From contig CAYWGH010000003.1 in assembly GCA_964457925.1 (NCBI GenBank), forward strand, positions 62,001 through 126,000: a stretch of DNA of 64,000 nt, in the 5' to 3' direction. The number at the start of each line of letters is the position of its first letter. Within the stretch, counting starts at the first letter, position 1. Below the pieces are notes generated by a model. It was not told where the DNA came from. It ran no database searches and saw nothing but the letters and a program-made list of their open reading frames with translations. The DNA is from Coneutiohabitans sp964457925 (GTDB taxonomy: Bacteria; Zhuqueibacterota; Zhuqueibacteria; Zhuqueibacterales; Zhuqueibacteraceae). The translations under genes were made by a program, and so were the position numbers. Positions 9,397-19,351 of the stretch are shown here, one piece after another.

Positions 9397-11754
9397 ATGA
9401 TGATCAGTTGGGAGCGGATTGCATCATTTTTGAAAATAACGTGGTTGTGCTTGCTCTGGTTGGCCCCCAACGCGTCAAAAGGGCAGGTCGTCGCCACGTT
9501 GGACGCCACCTTGCAACTGCGCACGGTCGACGGCATCACCGTGCCGCATCAAAACGGCATTCCTGTTCCTTCATTTGAGAAACAAGAGCGCACCACGCTC
9601 AGTCTCGCCGGACCGTGGCGCAAGCAACGCTTCACCGCCAATCACGATTTGACCCTCAAAAAGAGAGACGCCGCCGGCTTCGCGGAATTGCTCTCGGAAG
9701 CCGGCGACCGTTTCAAGGCGGAGTACGATGACAGTAACTGGCCTACGCATCAAATTCCGGGCGTTGAAAACACCATTAACGCCTATGAACGCCGGCCGGA
9801 ATATTATCAAGACGGGGTGTGGTACCGCCGCGCATTTGCCGTTCCCGATTCCCTGCGCGGCGCGTTTGTCAAACTCATGTTTTATGCCGTCAATTACGTT
9901 GCCGATGTCTGGTTGAACGGAACATATATCGGCTATCACGAGGGCGGCTATACTTCTTTTGCGTTTGATGTTTCACATGCGATTAGATATGATACGCTAA
10001 ATGTTCTTGCTGTGCGTGTGGATAATCCACCATGGGGCACGCGCAGCGACATTGTCCCCTATTCGCGCGTCGATTGGTTTAATTACACCGGCATTATTCA
10101 CGACGTTTATTTGGAGTTCTCCGATCCTGTTTCCGTTGTGCGCGCCGACGTCGTGCCCAAAGAAATAGATGGCGCGATTCAAACCACGATCACGCTGTTC
10201 AACGCCTCGCCGGCGGAACAAGATGTCGCGGTGCGCGTGCAGGTTTATGAAGCCGCGATTGGCGAACACAACATCCGCGCGGAAAAGGCAGCGGAAGTAA
10301 TGGGCGCGCCGGCCCTGGTTTCCGGACAAACAGAAAACAGCGTGACGGTCGCGTCACAGGCCAGCAAAACCTGGCGGACGATGCTCACCGTGCAAAATCC
10401 CAAACTCTGGTCTCCGCAAAATCCCAATCTTTATGTGCTGCACGTTGTCGTGTCAAAAGCCGGCCAAATCATTGATGAATTTCATACCCAATTTGGCATT
10501 CGCACGGCAAAGACGCAGGGCAATAAATTCTTGCTCAACGGAAAGCCCGCGTTCTTTGTCGGCCTCGCGCGCCATGAAGATCACCCGACTTATGGGCGCA
10601 GCATTCCAATAGGAACGATTTATGACGATTTAGTGAAAATAAAAAATCTTAATGCCAACTGGCTGCGCACGGCGCATTACCCGAATCATCCTTTTACCTA
10701 TCTTGCCGCCGACCGGCTCGGCTTCGTCGTCATGGAGGAGATTCCAGTTTGGCAATTCGACTCGAACCTGGCATGGGTGCTGCAAAACTTGTTGCGCCAC
10801 ATTCACGAGCAAATGTTCAAAGAGATGGTCTTCCGCGATTACAATCGCCCTTCCATCATAACCTGGAGCACCAGCAATGAATGTTTGGATGTCGATAATC
10901 GCAAGACATTCATTCAACGTGTGCAGCAAGAGTTGAATCGTTTGTATCCGGATGGCAGGCTTACCGGCCAGTCCGCGGCCGCCGACCGGCCCGGCCCGCA
11001 CGATCCTTCCCAAGCCGTATGCGACTACATCGGCTGGACCATGTATTTTGGCGTGTTCCACGGCAGCACGGCCTATACCGGCACAAAATATTTTCTCGTT
11101 GATGCGAATCTCGCTTATCCCGAAAAGCCCGTCATCAATACAGAGTTCGGCTACTGGTCCTCGGAAAACAGCTCAACCGTCGGGATGCAAGTCGAGATCT
11201 TCAATGAAACCTTTCGCGCCTTGAAGCAACGCGCGGTCATGGACAGCCTGGGCAATTATGATTGCTGCGGCTACTTGATGGCAACGACGTGGTGGTGCGC
11301 GTTTGACTGGTATCGCATGACCGAGGGCTTTCAGAGCATGGGGGTTTTGCGCATGGACCGTGTCACGGAAAAACCGGTGACGCCCTTGCTCAAAGCGGCC
11401 TACCTGCCCTATTTCAAAAAAGGCGGCATCGCGACCGAGGTGAACGAGCGTGCTTCAGCCGCAAACTCTTCTTTGCCACAATTCGTGCTGTATCAGAATT
11501 ATCCGAATCCCTTCAACCCGGCCACCAGCATCCGTTTCTCGGTGCAGAAAAAAACGCCGGTCAAGCTTGCCGTGCTTGATATCACGGGCAGAGAGATTGC
11601 GGTTCTGGTCGATGAAGTGAAAAATGCCGGGCATTACCACGTGACATTTCCCGACAACGCTCGCGCGCAGCAACATTTGCCCAGCGGCGTTTATTTTTAT
11701 AAATTAGTCACAAATGAATTCACCGATGTAAAAAAAATGATTTTGATGAAATAG
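9397..11754 (+). CDS. GH2 family beta-glycosidase with T9SS tail
   Basis: A 785-residue secreted enzyme. A signal peptide (about 1-30) is followed by the GH2 sugar-binding jelly roll (about 60-235, with WYRRAF and VWLNGTYIGYHEGGY). An immunoglobulin-like domain (about 240-355) and a TIM barrel (about 360-660) follow. The predicted acid/base is the Glu of STSNE (about residue 494) and the nucleophile the Glu of NTEFGYW (about 582). The family cleaves beta-galactosides, beta-glucuronides or beta-mannosides; the sequence alone does not say which. The T9SS domain (about 690-785) has QNYPNPFNPATSIRFS. GAGG precedes the first ATG. The enzyme directly precedes the TonB receptor. Confidence 0.88.
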   Translation: MMISWERIASFLKITWLCLLWLAPNASKGQVVATLDATLQLRTVDGITVPHQNGIPVPSFEKQERTTLSLAGPWRKQRFTANHDLTLKKRDAAGFAELLSEAGDRFKAEYDDSNWPTHQIPGVENTINAYERRPEYYQDGVWYRRAFAVPDSLRGAFVKLMFYAVNYVADVWLNGTYIGYHEGGYTSFAFDVSHAIRYDTLNVLAVRVDNPPWGTRSDIVPYSRVDWFNYTGIIHDVYLEFSDPVSVVRADVVPKEIDGAIQTTITLFNASPAEQDVAVRVQVYEAAIGEHNIRAEKAAEVMGAPALVSGQTENSVTVASQASKTWRTMLTVQNPKLWSPQNPNLYVLHVVVSKAGQIIDEFHTQFGIRTAKTQGNKFLLNGKPAFFVGLARHEDHPTYGRSIPIGTIYDDLVKIKNLNANWLRTAHYPNHPFTYLAADRLGFVVMEEIPVWQFDSNLAWVLQNLLRHIHEQMFKEMVFRDYNRPSIITWSTSNECLDVDNRKTFIQRVQQELNRLYPDGRLTGQSAAADRPGPHDPSQAVCDYIGWTMYFGVFHGSTAYTGTKYFLVDANLAYPEKPVINTEFGYWSSENSSTVGMQVEIFNETFRALKQRAVMDSLGNYDCCGYLMATTWWCAFDWYRMTEGFQSMGVLRMDRVTEKPVTPLLKAAYLPYFKKGGIATEVNERASAANSSLPQFVLYQNYPNPFNPATSIRFSVQKKTPVKLAVLDITGREIAVLVDEVKNAGHYHVTFPDNARAQQHLPSGVYFYKLVTNEFTDVKKMILMK

Positions 11755-11763
11755 TATCAATGC

Positions 11764-11823
11764 ACTGACCGGACACTACAACAAAACTTTGTGCAAAAAT
11801 CTTTGTGGAAGTGACCGGTCAGT
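11764..11823. promoter_or_regulatory. Inverted repeat ACTGACCGG...CCGGTCAGT before the TonB receptor
   Basis: A perfect 9-bp inverted repeat (11764-11772 and 11815-11823) separated by 42 nt that include a smaller palindrome ACAAAACTTTGT. It lies 10 nt after the GH2 stop and 65 nt before the receptor start. It could be a transcription stop, an mRNA processing structure or a pair of operator half-sites; the sequence does not distinguish these. Confidence 0.4.
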
Positions 11824-11888
11824 TGACCTGAACGGAAGTGACAGCTAGCTTTTCCTAAAAAACGGTTTGACAATCCGAGGATTTCGTC

Positions 11889-14582
11889 ATGACCTTTTAC
11901 ACCAGCACAGCGCGCCGGTTCTTGCAAGTTTTCCTCACGGTGTTCTTCTGTACTGCCGCCTTGTTAATGGCTCAAACAACCGGTAAAATCGCGGGAAAAA
12001 TAACAGACAAAGATACCGGCCAAGGCCTGCCGGGCGCCAACGTGATTCTTGACGGCACCAACCGCGGCGCGGCCGCCGATCTCAACGGCGAGTATTTCGT
12101 GATCAATGTTCCGCCGGGAGTTTATGATCTCCGTGTACAAATGATCGGGTATGAAGCGCAGCGTGTGACAAACGTGCGCGTTTCCGTCAACCGGACTTCA
12201 ACGGTGGACGTGCAATTGCAACCAACCACGCTGGCGGGCGAAGAAGTCGTGGTGACCGCCGAGCAAATTGCCGTCAAAAAAGATCAAACCAGCTCGATTC
12301 GCAATGTTTCCTCCGATCAAATTGCGATTCTGCCGGTGGAAAATATCGGTGCGGTGGTGAACATGCAACCTGGCGTGGTTGCCGGACATTTCCGCGGCGG
12401 CCGCCGGACAGAGGTGTCGTATCTCATCGACGGTTTGCAAGTCGATGAATCGTTCGGCGGCGACGGCAAAACCGTCGATCTTGAGCCGGAGGCAATTCAA
12501 GATTTGGAGGTGATCACCGGAACGTTCAATGCCGAGTACGGCCGCGCCATGAGCGGCGTCGTCAATGCCGTCACGAAAGACGGCGGCCAATCCTATCACG
12601 GCGCATTTTCCGCGGATCTCGCGAATTATCTTACCTCCAATAACGACATTTTCATTGGGCTCAAAAACAGCGACATCGACCGCAATCAAGATTACAAGTT
12701 TCAGCTCAGCGGCCCATTGCTCACCAAAAAACTTTCCTTTTTTGCCAACTATCGTTTGCAGGATTACAAGAATCATCTCAACGGCATCCGGCGCTTTAAT
12801 GTCACGGATTTCAGCAACTTTCAAGGGGAAAATCCCAGCGAGTGGATCTCCGAGCAAACCGGCGACAGCGCCTACGTGCCGATGAACAATTCCAAAAACA
12901 TCTCCTTTTTGGGCAAACTCACCTCGAATTTTTCGCGCAACGCCAAACTTTCCCTGCTGTACTCGCGCAATGACGATGAATGGCACAACTATGATCACGG
13001 GTTCAAATATAATCCCGATGGGCGCGCCACCTCCTACCGGGAAACCGATATGTATTCGCTGCAATTCAATCACATGCTTTCATCAAAAGCTTTTTATGAA
13101 ATCAAGTTCTCCTACATCGACAACTTCACGGGCTACTATGTTTTTCCGGACCCGCTCGATCCGCGTTACGTGCATGATCGCTACTTGTACAACGATGGTC
13201 CCGGCTTTTACACCGGCGGGCAGCAGAAAACCCATGTTCGCCGCACGATGAAGGACTACAATGCCAAGCTTGATCTCTCCTGGCAACTCAACAAGCATCA
13301 CAGCCTGAAATCCGGCGTTCTATTCACGCAACACGACCTGGACAACAACAGCGTGGAAATTCGCAATCTTTACTACGGCACCGATCTCGAAAGCTTTTTC
13401 TACCAGCCTGTCATACTGCCCGATTCCTCGGTGTATTCTGACATCTATCGCGTCAAACCGCGAGAGCTTTCGTTCTACTTGCAAGATAAAATCGAATACG
13501 ACGAAATGGTCGTGAACGTGGGCTTGCGCTATGACTATTTTTATGCCAACACGGTTTATCCTTCGGAGCGCCGCAATCCCGCCAATCAACTGGGCCCGCC
13601 GGTGCCGCAATCAACCAACCTCAAGGCGGATCCGCAGACGCAAATCAGCCCGCGCCTGGGCCTGGCCTATCAATTGAGCGATGTGGCGTTGCTGCATTTC
13701 AGCTACGGCCATTTCTTCCAAATTCCGCCGATGTACGCGCTCTACGACAACCATTCTTTCCAAATCGCGCCCAATGATTATGAAACCACCATGGGCGATG
13801 CGCAGATCAAAGCGGAAAAAACAGTGCAGTACGAATTGGGCGTTTGGCAGCAAATTCTGCCGGGCATGGGTGTGGAAGTGGCGCTGTTTTATCGCGACAT
13901 CTACGATTTGTTGAGCGCCAAAGTCGTGAGCACGTTCAATCAGATCGAATATGGCCTGTATTCCAACAAAGACTACGGCAATGCCAAAGGCTTGGAATTG
14001 AAGTATGATTTTGTGTCGGGCAGGTTTTCCACCCACGTCAACTACACGCTGCAATTCACACGCGGCAATGCGGATAATCCGCGCTTCACCTTCGACCGCG
14101 CCGGCGATAATCGCGACCCGATACCGACCTTGATTCCGATGAGCTGGGATCAACGCCACACCTTCAACGCCACCGTGGGCTACAACGCGGCCAGGTACGG
14201 CATAACCGCAACCGGCTATTTCAATTCCGGCACGCCTTACACCTGGTCGCCCTTGCAGGAGAACCTGCTCGCGCGCGTCAATCTGTTGCCCAACAATGCC
14301 AAGCAGCCGGGACAATACAGCATCGATTTGGCCGCGTATTATAATGTCCCCCTGGTCAACAACTTTGACTTAAGATTCACGCTGTCCGTGTTCAATCTCT
14401 TCGATCGTTTGAATGAAGTGGCCGTCAATTCGCAAACGGGCCGCGCCTACACCGCGATCGTCATGCCTTCGGATCTCGCCGCGCATCGCAGCAATTTCAA
14501 TGATTATTACGATCGCGTGCGCAATCCTTCGATGTACTCCGCCCCGCGCTACGTGAAGCTGGGCATGGGCATTTCGTTCTAA
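11889..14582 (+). CDS. TonB-dependent receptor with CarboxypepD-like N-terminal domain
   Basis: An 897-residue outer-membrane protein. The signal peptide (about 1-29) is followed by a carboxypeptidase-regulatory-like beta sandwich (about 33-115, GKIAGKITDKDTGQGLPGAN). The TonB plug (about 125-245) has TEVSYLIDGLQVD and NAEYGRAMSGVVNAVTK. A 22-strand-type beta barrel (about 250-897) ends in aromatic GMGISF. It would take up oligosaccharides or another ligand across the outer membrane using TonB energy. It resembles SusC in layout, but no SusD lipoprotein follows; instead the 1150-residue protein at 14680 does. GAGG lies 8 nt before the ATG. Oligosaccharide uptake is inferred from neighbours. 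Confidence 0.9.
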   Translation: MTFYTSTARRFLQVFLTVFFCTAALLMAQTTGKIAGKITDKDTGQGLPGANVILDGTNRGAAADLNGEYFVINVPPGVYDLRVQMIGYEAQRVTNVRVSVNRTSTVDVQLQPTTLAGEEVVVTAEQIAVKKDQTSSIRNVSSDQIAILPVENIGAVVNMQPGVVAGHFRGGRRTEVSYLIDGLQVDESFGGDGKTVDLEPEAIQDLEVITGTFNAEYGRAMSGVVNAVTKDGGQSYHGAFSADLANYLTSNNDIFIGLKNSDIDRNQDYKFQLSGPLLTKKLSFFANYRLQDYKNHLNGIRRFNVTDFSNFQGENPSEWISEQTGDSAYVPMNNSKNISFLGKLTSNFSRNAKLSLLYSRNDDEWHNYDHGFKYNPDGRATSYRETDMYSLQFNHMLSSKAFYEIKFSYIDNFTGYYVFPDPLDPRYVHDRYLYNDGPGFYTGGQQKTHVRRTMKDYNAKLDLSWQLNKHHSLKSGVLFTQHDLDNNSVEIRNLYYGTDLESFFYQPVILPDSSVYSDIYRVKPRELSFYLQDKIEYDEMVVNVGLRYDYFYANTVYPSERRNPANQLGPPVPQSTNLKADPQTQISPRLGLAYQLSDVALLHFSYGHFFQIPPMYALYDNHSFQIAPNDYETTMGDAQIKAEKTVQYELGVWQQILPGMGVEVALFYRDIYDLLSAKVVSTFNQIEYGLYSNKDYGNAKGLELKYDFVSGRFSTHVNYTLQFTRGNADNPRFTFDRAGDNRDPIPTLIPMSWDQRHTFNATVGYNAARYGITATGYFNSGTPYTWSPLQENLLARVNLLPNNAKQPGQYSIDLAAYYNVPLVNNFDLRFTLSVFNLFDRLNEVAVNSQTGRAYTAIVMPSDLAAHRSNFNDYYDRVRNPSMYSAPRYVKLGMGISF

Positions 14583-14679
14583 ACGCGCCGCTCGCAAGAA
14601 TTCTGCAGAGTGCTTGCGAAACTTGTTGTGATCCGAATTTTGCACGATGACTCTTTTCAAAAACATTTACAGGCATAAC

Positions 14680-17600
14680 ATGAAAAATATCATGAGACGT
14701 TACGCCCTTGCTCTTCTCCTGTTCGCGCTGCTGCCCGCCGCTCTTTTTGCGCAGGGCAAGCCTTATGACGGGCCCGAAGATGGCCCGGGCGACATTGCCG
14801 CCGAACGCGCGGGTTTCATGACCGGCAATCGCGTGTTTTTGTATTTTCGCAACACCACCGAACTTTCGGACTGGCCGCGTCCGGATGTGTCAAGATGGCC
14901 CAACAACACTGACGGGGTGAAAATGCTGGACGGCATCGGCCTGCTGATCGGCGCCAAGGTTTATGTTGAAAAAGACTCGATTCCGGTCACGGATCCGGTG
15001 CTGATTGCGAATCGCACGGATTTGCAGGAACTCTATTTTTTGCAAACCAGCTACCGTGAAGAAATGGATCGCGACCCCACAGGCACCATCGAATGGGGAC
15101 TCTATCCGGTCTTTGGTTATTTCAATGAGCTGGGCGATTATCCTGCCATGAGCAACCGCAGCGATTCCTGGCCGAAGGGAGGCTGGCCGTCAACGAATAC
15201 CAGCAAAAAATGGCCGGGGGAATGGAACGGCCGCTTTGGCCGCGGCGTGATTTACGCAGACCTGGAAACCTTCTTCGTTGCGAACGATGCACAAGATCAG
15301 GAATATCTCGGTCCGGAAGATATTGTGAAATACTATCCGCGGCCCGGCAGGTTTATCGGCGATAATTTTCCGCAAGTCAGCATTCAAAAAGGCAAACCCT
15401 GGGGCGGCATCGGCATTCGTGTGGAGCAGCGCGGGTTTCAATGGAACAACCCGCAAGCGCGTGACGCCATCTTTTGGGAATACACCATTGCCAATATTTC
15501 CAATTATGATTTGCCCGAGGTTGCGTTCGGGTATTGGGTCGATAATGCCATCGGCGGCGAGCGTGATGATGAACTCGGCTATTTCGATACCACGATCGAC
15601 ATGGCGTATTCCTGGGATGTGGACGGCATCGGCGCCGGCGGCTTGCAAACCGGCACCATGGGTTTTGCTTATCTGGAAAGCCCGGGCCTGGCATATGATA
15701 ACATCGACAACGACAGCGATGGCCTCACCGATGAAAAACGCGATAATACCGCCACTGCCATCATCGGTGCAACCGAGGGCATTACAGATTTGAACAAGTT
15801 TCTCACGACTTATAAATTAAAATTGGAAGATTTGCGGCCGCATTGGGACGCTGATGAAGATCAAGATTGGCAGGATGGTGAAGATCTCAACGGCGACGGC
15901 ATTTATCAAGCCAGCGAATTTGCCGGCGATGATGTCGGCCTCGATGGCGTGGGCCCGAATGAATTGAACTATACCGGACCGGATGTTGGAGAATGCAATC
16001 ACCGCCCGGATTTTGTCGAGGGCGTCGGCAGCGAGCCTAATTTCGCGTTCACGGATGTCACCGAATCTGACATGCTTGGCCTCACCTCCTTCCGTCTCTT
16101 TCCCGTGCCCAGCCATGCTTCAGATTTTCGCTGGTTTCGCGGCGACCGCTCGATGTGGGAGTTGATTGGCGAGGATTCTTTAGTTACGTATCTCGGCAAC
16201 ATTTCCAATTTGGTCGAAACCTTTGCCTCCGGCGAATTCCCGCTGTTCAAAGGCCGCACCGAGCGCATTTCCATGTCCGAATTGCACTCTTATGACCCGC
16301 TTACCGGTTTGAATTCTGATCGGCACACTGCCCCGGCTTTATTCGAACAAAAACGCATTGTGCAAGTGATTTATGAAAAAGACTATCGCTTCGCACAGCC
16401 GCCGGCCATGCCTGCGCTCAGCGCCACGCCCGGCGACGGCTACGTGATCCTGACTTGGGACAATGTTGCCGATACCAAAACCCGCGATCCGTTTTTGAAC
16501 AACGTCAATGATTTCGAAGGCTATAAGCTTTATCGCTCGACCGACAAAAAATTCTCCGATTCCGAAGTTATCACCGACGGTTTCGGCACGCCGATTCTCA
16601 AGAAGCCGATTTTTGAATGCGATGTGATCAACGGCAAATTGGGTTTTACCAATTTTGGGCTGGTCAATGGCGTCGCCTTCAATCTCGGTTTTGATTCGGG
16701 TATCGTGCACTATTTCATCGACAATACCGTGCAAAACGGGCGAACCTACTACTACGCCCTGGTAGCGTATGATTATGGCGCGCCCAACATTGGCCCCGGC
16801 ATCGCGCCTTCGGAAAACTCGATCACGCTCGAATTGGACGAAGACGAGGAAGTGCGCGCGTTCGGCAAGAATGTCCGCATTGTCACGCCGCATCAGAAAG
16901 CTTCGGGTTATGTGCCGCCCTCGCTCGGCGATGTCAACGATCAGACGCATTTCGGAACCGCAACCATCACTCCCGAAATACTCGCGGCGCACGATCTCAA
17001 GATCGGCCATACCTACAAAGTCAAGTTCGGCGTGGACACGCTGACCAGCGTCGTCAATTATGAGCATGGCCAACTTTACACCACCACCGGTATTTATGTG
17101 TACGATGTCGACTCCGGCAATCAATTGGTGTATCAAGAAACGCCCGAAAAATTTGCCTTTGAAAATTTTGTCTATGATGACACTCTCGGCTTCTGGCACA
17201 TGAACAACACGGGCGTCTTAAGAACCGATATTTTCGATGGCATGCGCTTGAGCTTTCAAACGCCGGTCAAAACTGCCTCGTTCGATCCCCTCAATTCCGG
17301 CTGGTTGGCCGGCAATTCGGTTATCCGCATCACGCCGACCTCGGTGGAGTCGGGATATTTCCCCTGGGATTATGACATCGTTTTCACCGACAACCCGGCA
17401 ATATATACCGGCCGCGTGACGAACAAAACCATGCGTGATGAGAACAACAGCCGCATTGCCAATGCCGCGCTTCTGGTCAGCCAACAATTTAGTTTTTACG
17501 TGCTCAACAAATCCTTTAAGAATGCCCAGGGCGAATATGAGGTGATGGATTTGGTGGTGCACGATTTGAACGGCAACGGCCAATTCGACATGATCGGCGA

Positions 17601-18132
17601 CCGCATTCTGGTCGGCCCGATCACCTCCGTCAACAATCGCTGGGCCGGCACGGCGTTTATCATCGATTTTCGCATGCTGAGCGATCCCTCGCAATTGCCC
17701 AAGCCCGACAACGTTTATCGCGTAACCTTCAACCGCCCGTTCACCGTGCAAGACTCGTTGATGTTCAGAGTCAACAGCGCCGGCGAGTTGAACACGGCTG
17801 AAATCAAAAGCACGATGAGCAACATCAAAGTCGTGCCCAATCCCTATGTGATGACCAACGCCATGGAACCCGCGGTATCGAATCAATACTTGAATCAACG
17901 CCGGCGCATTTTGTTCACGCATCTGCCGGCGCAATGCGATATCAAAATCTTTACCATCAGCGGCGTGTTGGTGGATCAAATCGCGGTTGACAATCCCGTT
18001 GAAAACGGCACGATTCATTGGGATCTCAAAACCAGCGAGGGCTTGGATATCGCCGCTGGCATGTATTTTTATCATGTGCGCGCGCGGGCAACCGGCGACG
18101 AAAAAATCGGTAAATTTGCAGTTATCAAGTAA
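14680..18132 (+). CDS. Large exported protein with Ca-binding-like repeats, FnIII domain and sorting-like tail, unknown function
   Basis: 1150 residues from the ATG at 14680, which directly precedes a good signal peptide (MKNIMRRYALALLLFALLP, cleavage after LFAQ). An earlier in-frame ATG at 14647 would add 11 residues before the signal. The N-terminal 380 residues are tryptophan- and proline-rich and unfamiliar. Asp-rich loops such as NIDNDSDGLTDE and DLNGDGIYQASEF resemble thrombospondin-3/EF-hand calcium sites. An FnIII-like domain is near residues 580-720 (NDFEGYKLYRSTD). The C-terminus (about 1060-1150, KVVPNPYVMTNA...GMYFYHVRA) resembles a FlgD-like/T9SS fold without the NPFNPST signature. 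It sits between the TonB receptor and the PorV-like gene, the place where SusD would be expected, so a role in glycan capture at the receptor is possible but unproven. Confidence 0.75.
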   Translation: MKNIMRRYALALLLFALLPAALFAQGKPYDGPEDGPGDIAAERAGFMTGNRVFLYFRNTTELSDWPRPDVSRWPNNTDGVKMLDGIGLLIGAKVYVEKDSIPVTDPVLIANRTDLQELYFLQTSYREEMDRDPTGTIEWGLYPVFGYFNELGDYPAMSNRSDSWPKGGWPSTNTSKKWPGEWNGRFGRGVIYADLETFFVANDAQDQEYLGPEDIVKYYPRPGRFIGDNFPQVSIQKGKPWGGIGIRVEQRGFQWNNPQARDAIFWEYTIANISNYDLPEVAFGYWVDNAIGGERDDELGYFDTTIDMAYSWDVDGIGAGGLQTGTMGFAYLESPGLAYDNIDNDSDGLTDEKRDNTATAIIGATEGITDLNKFLTTYKLKLEDLRPHWDADEDQDWQDGEDLNGDGIYQASEFAGDDVGLDGVGPNELNYTGPDVGECNHRPDFVEGVGSEPNFAFTDVTESDMLGLTSFRLFPVPSHASDFRWFRGDRSMWELIGEDSLVTYLGNISNLVETFASGEFPLFKGRTERISMSELHSYDPLTGLNSDRHTAPALFEQKRIVQVIYEKDYRFAQPPAMPALSATPGDGYVILTWDNVADTKTRDPFLNNVNDFEGYKLYRSTDKKFSDSEVITDGFGTPILKKPIFECDVINGKLGFTNFGLVNGVAFNLGFDSGIVHYFIDNTVQNGRTYYYALVAYDYGAPNIGPGIAPSENSITLELDEDEEVRAFGKNVRIVTPHQKASGYVPPSLGDVNDQTHFGTATITPEILAAHDLKIGHTYKVKFGVDTLTSVVNYEHGQLYTTTGIYVYDVDSGNQLVYQETPEKFAFENFVYDDTLGFWHMNNTGVLRTDIFDGMRLSFQTPVKTASFDPLNSGWLAGNSVIRITPTSVESGYFPWDYDIVFTDNPAIYTGRVTNKTMRDENNSRIANAALLVSQQFSFYVLNKSFKNAQGEYEVMDLVVHDLNGNGQFDMIGDRILVGPITSVNNRWAGTAFIIDFRMLSDPSQLPKPDNVYRVTFNRPFTVQDSLMFRVNSAGELNTAEIKSTMSNIKVVPNPYVMTNAMEPAVSNQYLNQRRRILFTHLPAQCDIKIFTISGVLVDQIAVDNPVENGTIHWDLKTSEGLDIAAGMYFYHVRARATGDEKIGKFAVIK

Positions 18133-18253
18133 CTCTCATCAGCCGGGCAAGGTTCTGCGACGCACAAGTTGTTGCAGCAGACCCGGCTTGAGGCTGTAAC
18201 CCCGGAATTGCCATAAGCTGCGAACTATGCCCTTGATCATCAAAGAGGCCATC

Positions 18254-19327
18254 ATGAGTCGACTTAGAAAACTTCCCTGCAAGTCTGCCATCCCCCTTCT
18301 GGTTTTACTGGCGTTGACGCAAACAGCTTTCGCGCAACGCCCTTATCGCGTCGGCACGACCGCTGCGAATTTTCTCGAAATCGGTTACGGCAGCGCGGGC
18401 AGCGCCATGGGCGACGCCTATGTCAGCGTCGTCAATGATCTCTCGGGAATATATTGGAATCCCGCGGGCCTGGGTTTCATGGAACAGAGCGAAGCGCAAT
18501 TCGTGAACCAGCCCTGGATTGCAGATGTCAACACCTCCTTTGCCGGCGTGGGCCTGGTATTGCCGGATATCGGCACTCTCGGGCTGGGCTTCTTTCACAT
18601 CGGTTACGGCGATGAAGAAGTCACCACCGTGCGCCAGCAGGAAGGCACCGGCGAAATGTTCACCGCCAATGACTTCGCGTTGTCTCTGACTTTTTCCCGC
18701 CGCCTCGTGCATTGGTTTTCCTTCGGCGCCTCGGCAAAATATATTTCTTCGCAAATTTGGCACACCAACGCCAGCGCAATGGCCATGGATTTGGGCGTGT
18801 TGTTCAACACGCCGTTTTTTACGTTCACCGGCGAACGTGAAAATGGTTTGAGCATCGGCATGAGCATTTCGAATTACGGCACGCGCATGCAATACGATGG
18901 CATCGATCTGCTCAATCCCATCGACATTCTTCCCGATGAGGACGGCAACTTTCGCGACGCACGCGGGCAATTCACGCTGGATGAGTGGGAATTGCCGTTG
19001 ATCTTTCGCCTGGGTGTTTCCCTGCAGCCGCTAGTTGCCAGCCGCTCGCGCGTCATTTTGTCCGCCGACGCCCTGCATCCCAACAACAACAGCGAATCGG
19101 TGAACGTGGGCGCGCAATATCAGTATAAAATTCCAACCACAGGAACCTTTTACTTGCGCGGCGGGTACAAAGCGCTGTTCATGACCGACTCGCAATACGG
19201 CTTGACGCTGGGCGGCGGCGTGGAATTGCGCATGATGAACAATATCGCGTTGAAGGTGGATTATGCCTATCGTGACGTGGGCATTCTGGGCCAAACGCAT
19301 TCTTATTCCTTCGGCGTAAAATTTTAA
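18254..19327 (+). CDS. PorV/PorQ family outer-membrane protein
   Basis: 357 residues from the ATG at 18254, chosen because AAAGAGG lies 5 nt upstream and a signal peptide begins there; an upstream ATG at 18227 has no such support. After cleavage near AFAQ, the family hallmark follows: EIGYGSAGSAMGDAYVSVVND and IYWNPAGLGF. The rest is a beta barrel ending in SFGVKF. PorV shuttles T9SS cargo to the attachment complex in Porphyromonas; PorV/PorQ paralogues in other FCB phyla are often placed beside large surface proteins. Here it follows a receptor and a large secreted protein, and could be their dedicated secretion partner (inference). Confidence 0.85.
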   Translation: MSRLRKLPCKSAIPLLVLLALTQTAFAQRPYRVGTTAANFLEIGYGSAGSAMGDAYVSVVNDLSGIYWNPAGLGFMEQSEAQFVNQPWIADVNTSFAGVGLVLPDIGTLGLGFFHIGYGDEEVTTVRQQEGTGEMFTANDFALSLTFSRRLVHWFSFGASAKYISSQIWHTNASAMAMDLGVLFNTPFFTFTGERENGLSIGMSISNYGTRMQYDGIDLLNPIDILPDEDGNFRDARGQFTLDEWELPLIFRLGVSLQPLVASRSRVILSADALHPNNNSESVNVGAQYQYKIPTTGTFYLRGGYKALFMTDSQYGLTLGGGVELRMMNNIALKVDYAYRDVGILGQTHSYSFGVKF

Positions 19328-19351
19328 ACGTCGTCTTTTGGTGAGCCGATT

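Noticed and set aside
7896..9539. 547-codon open frame on the minus strand
   Set aside because: It lies opposite the multi-CBM gene, which has signal peptide, family domains and T9SS tail. The minus frame is rich in Arg/His/Val/Ile typical of antisense reading and has no domain.
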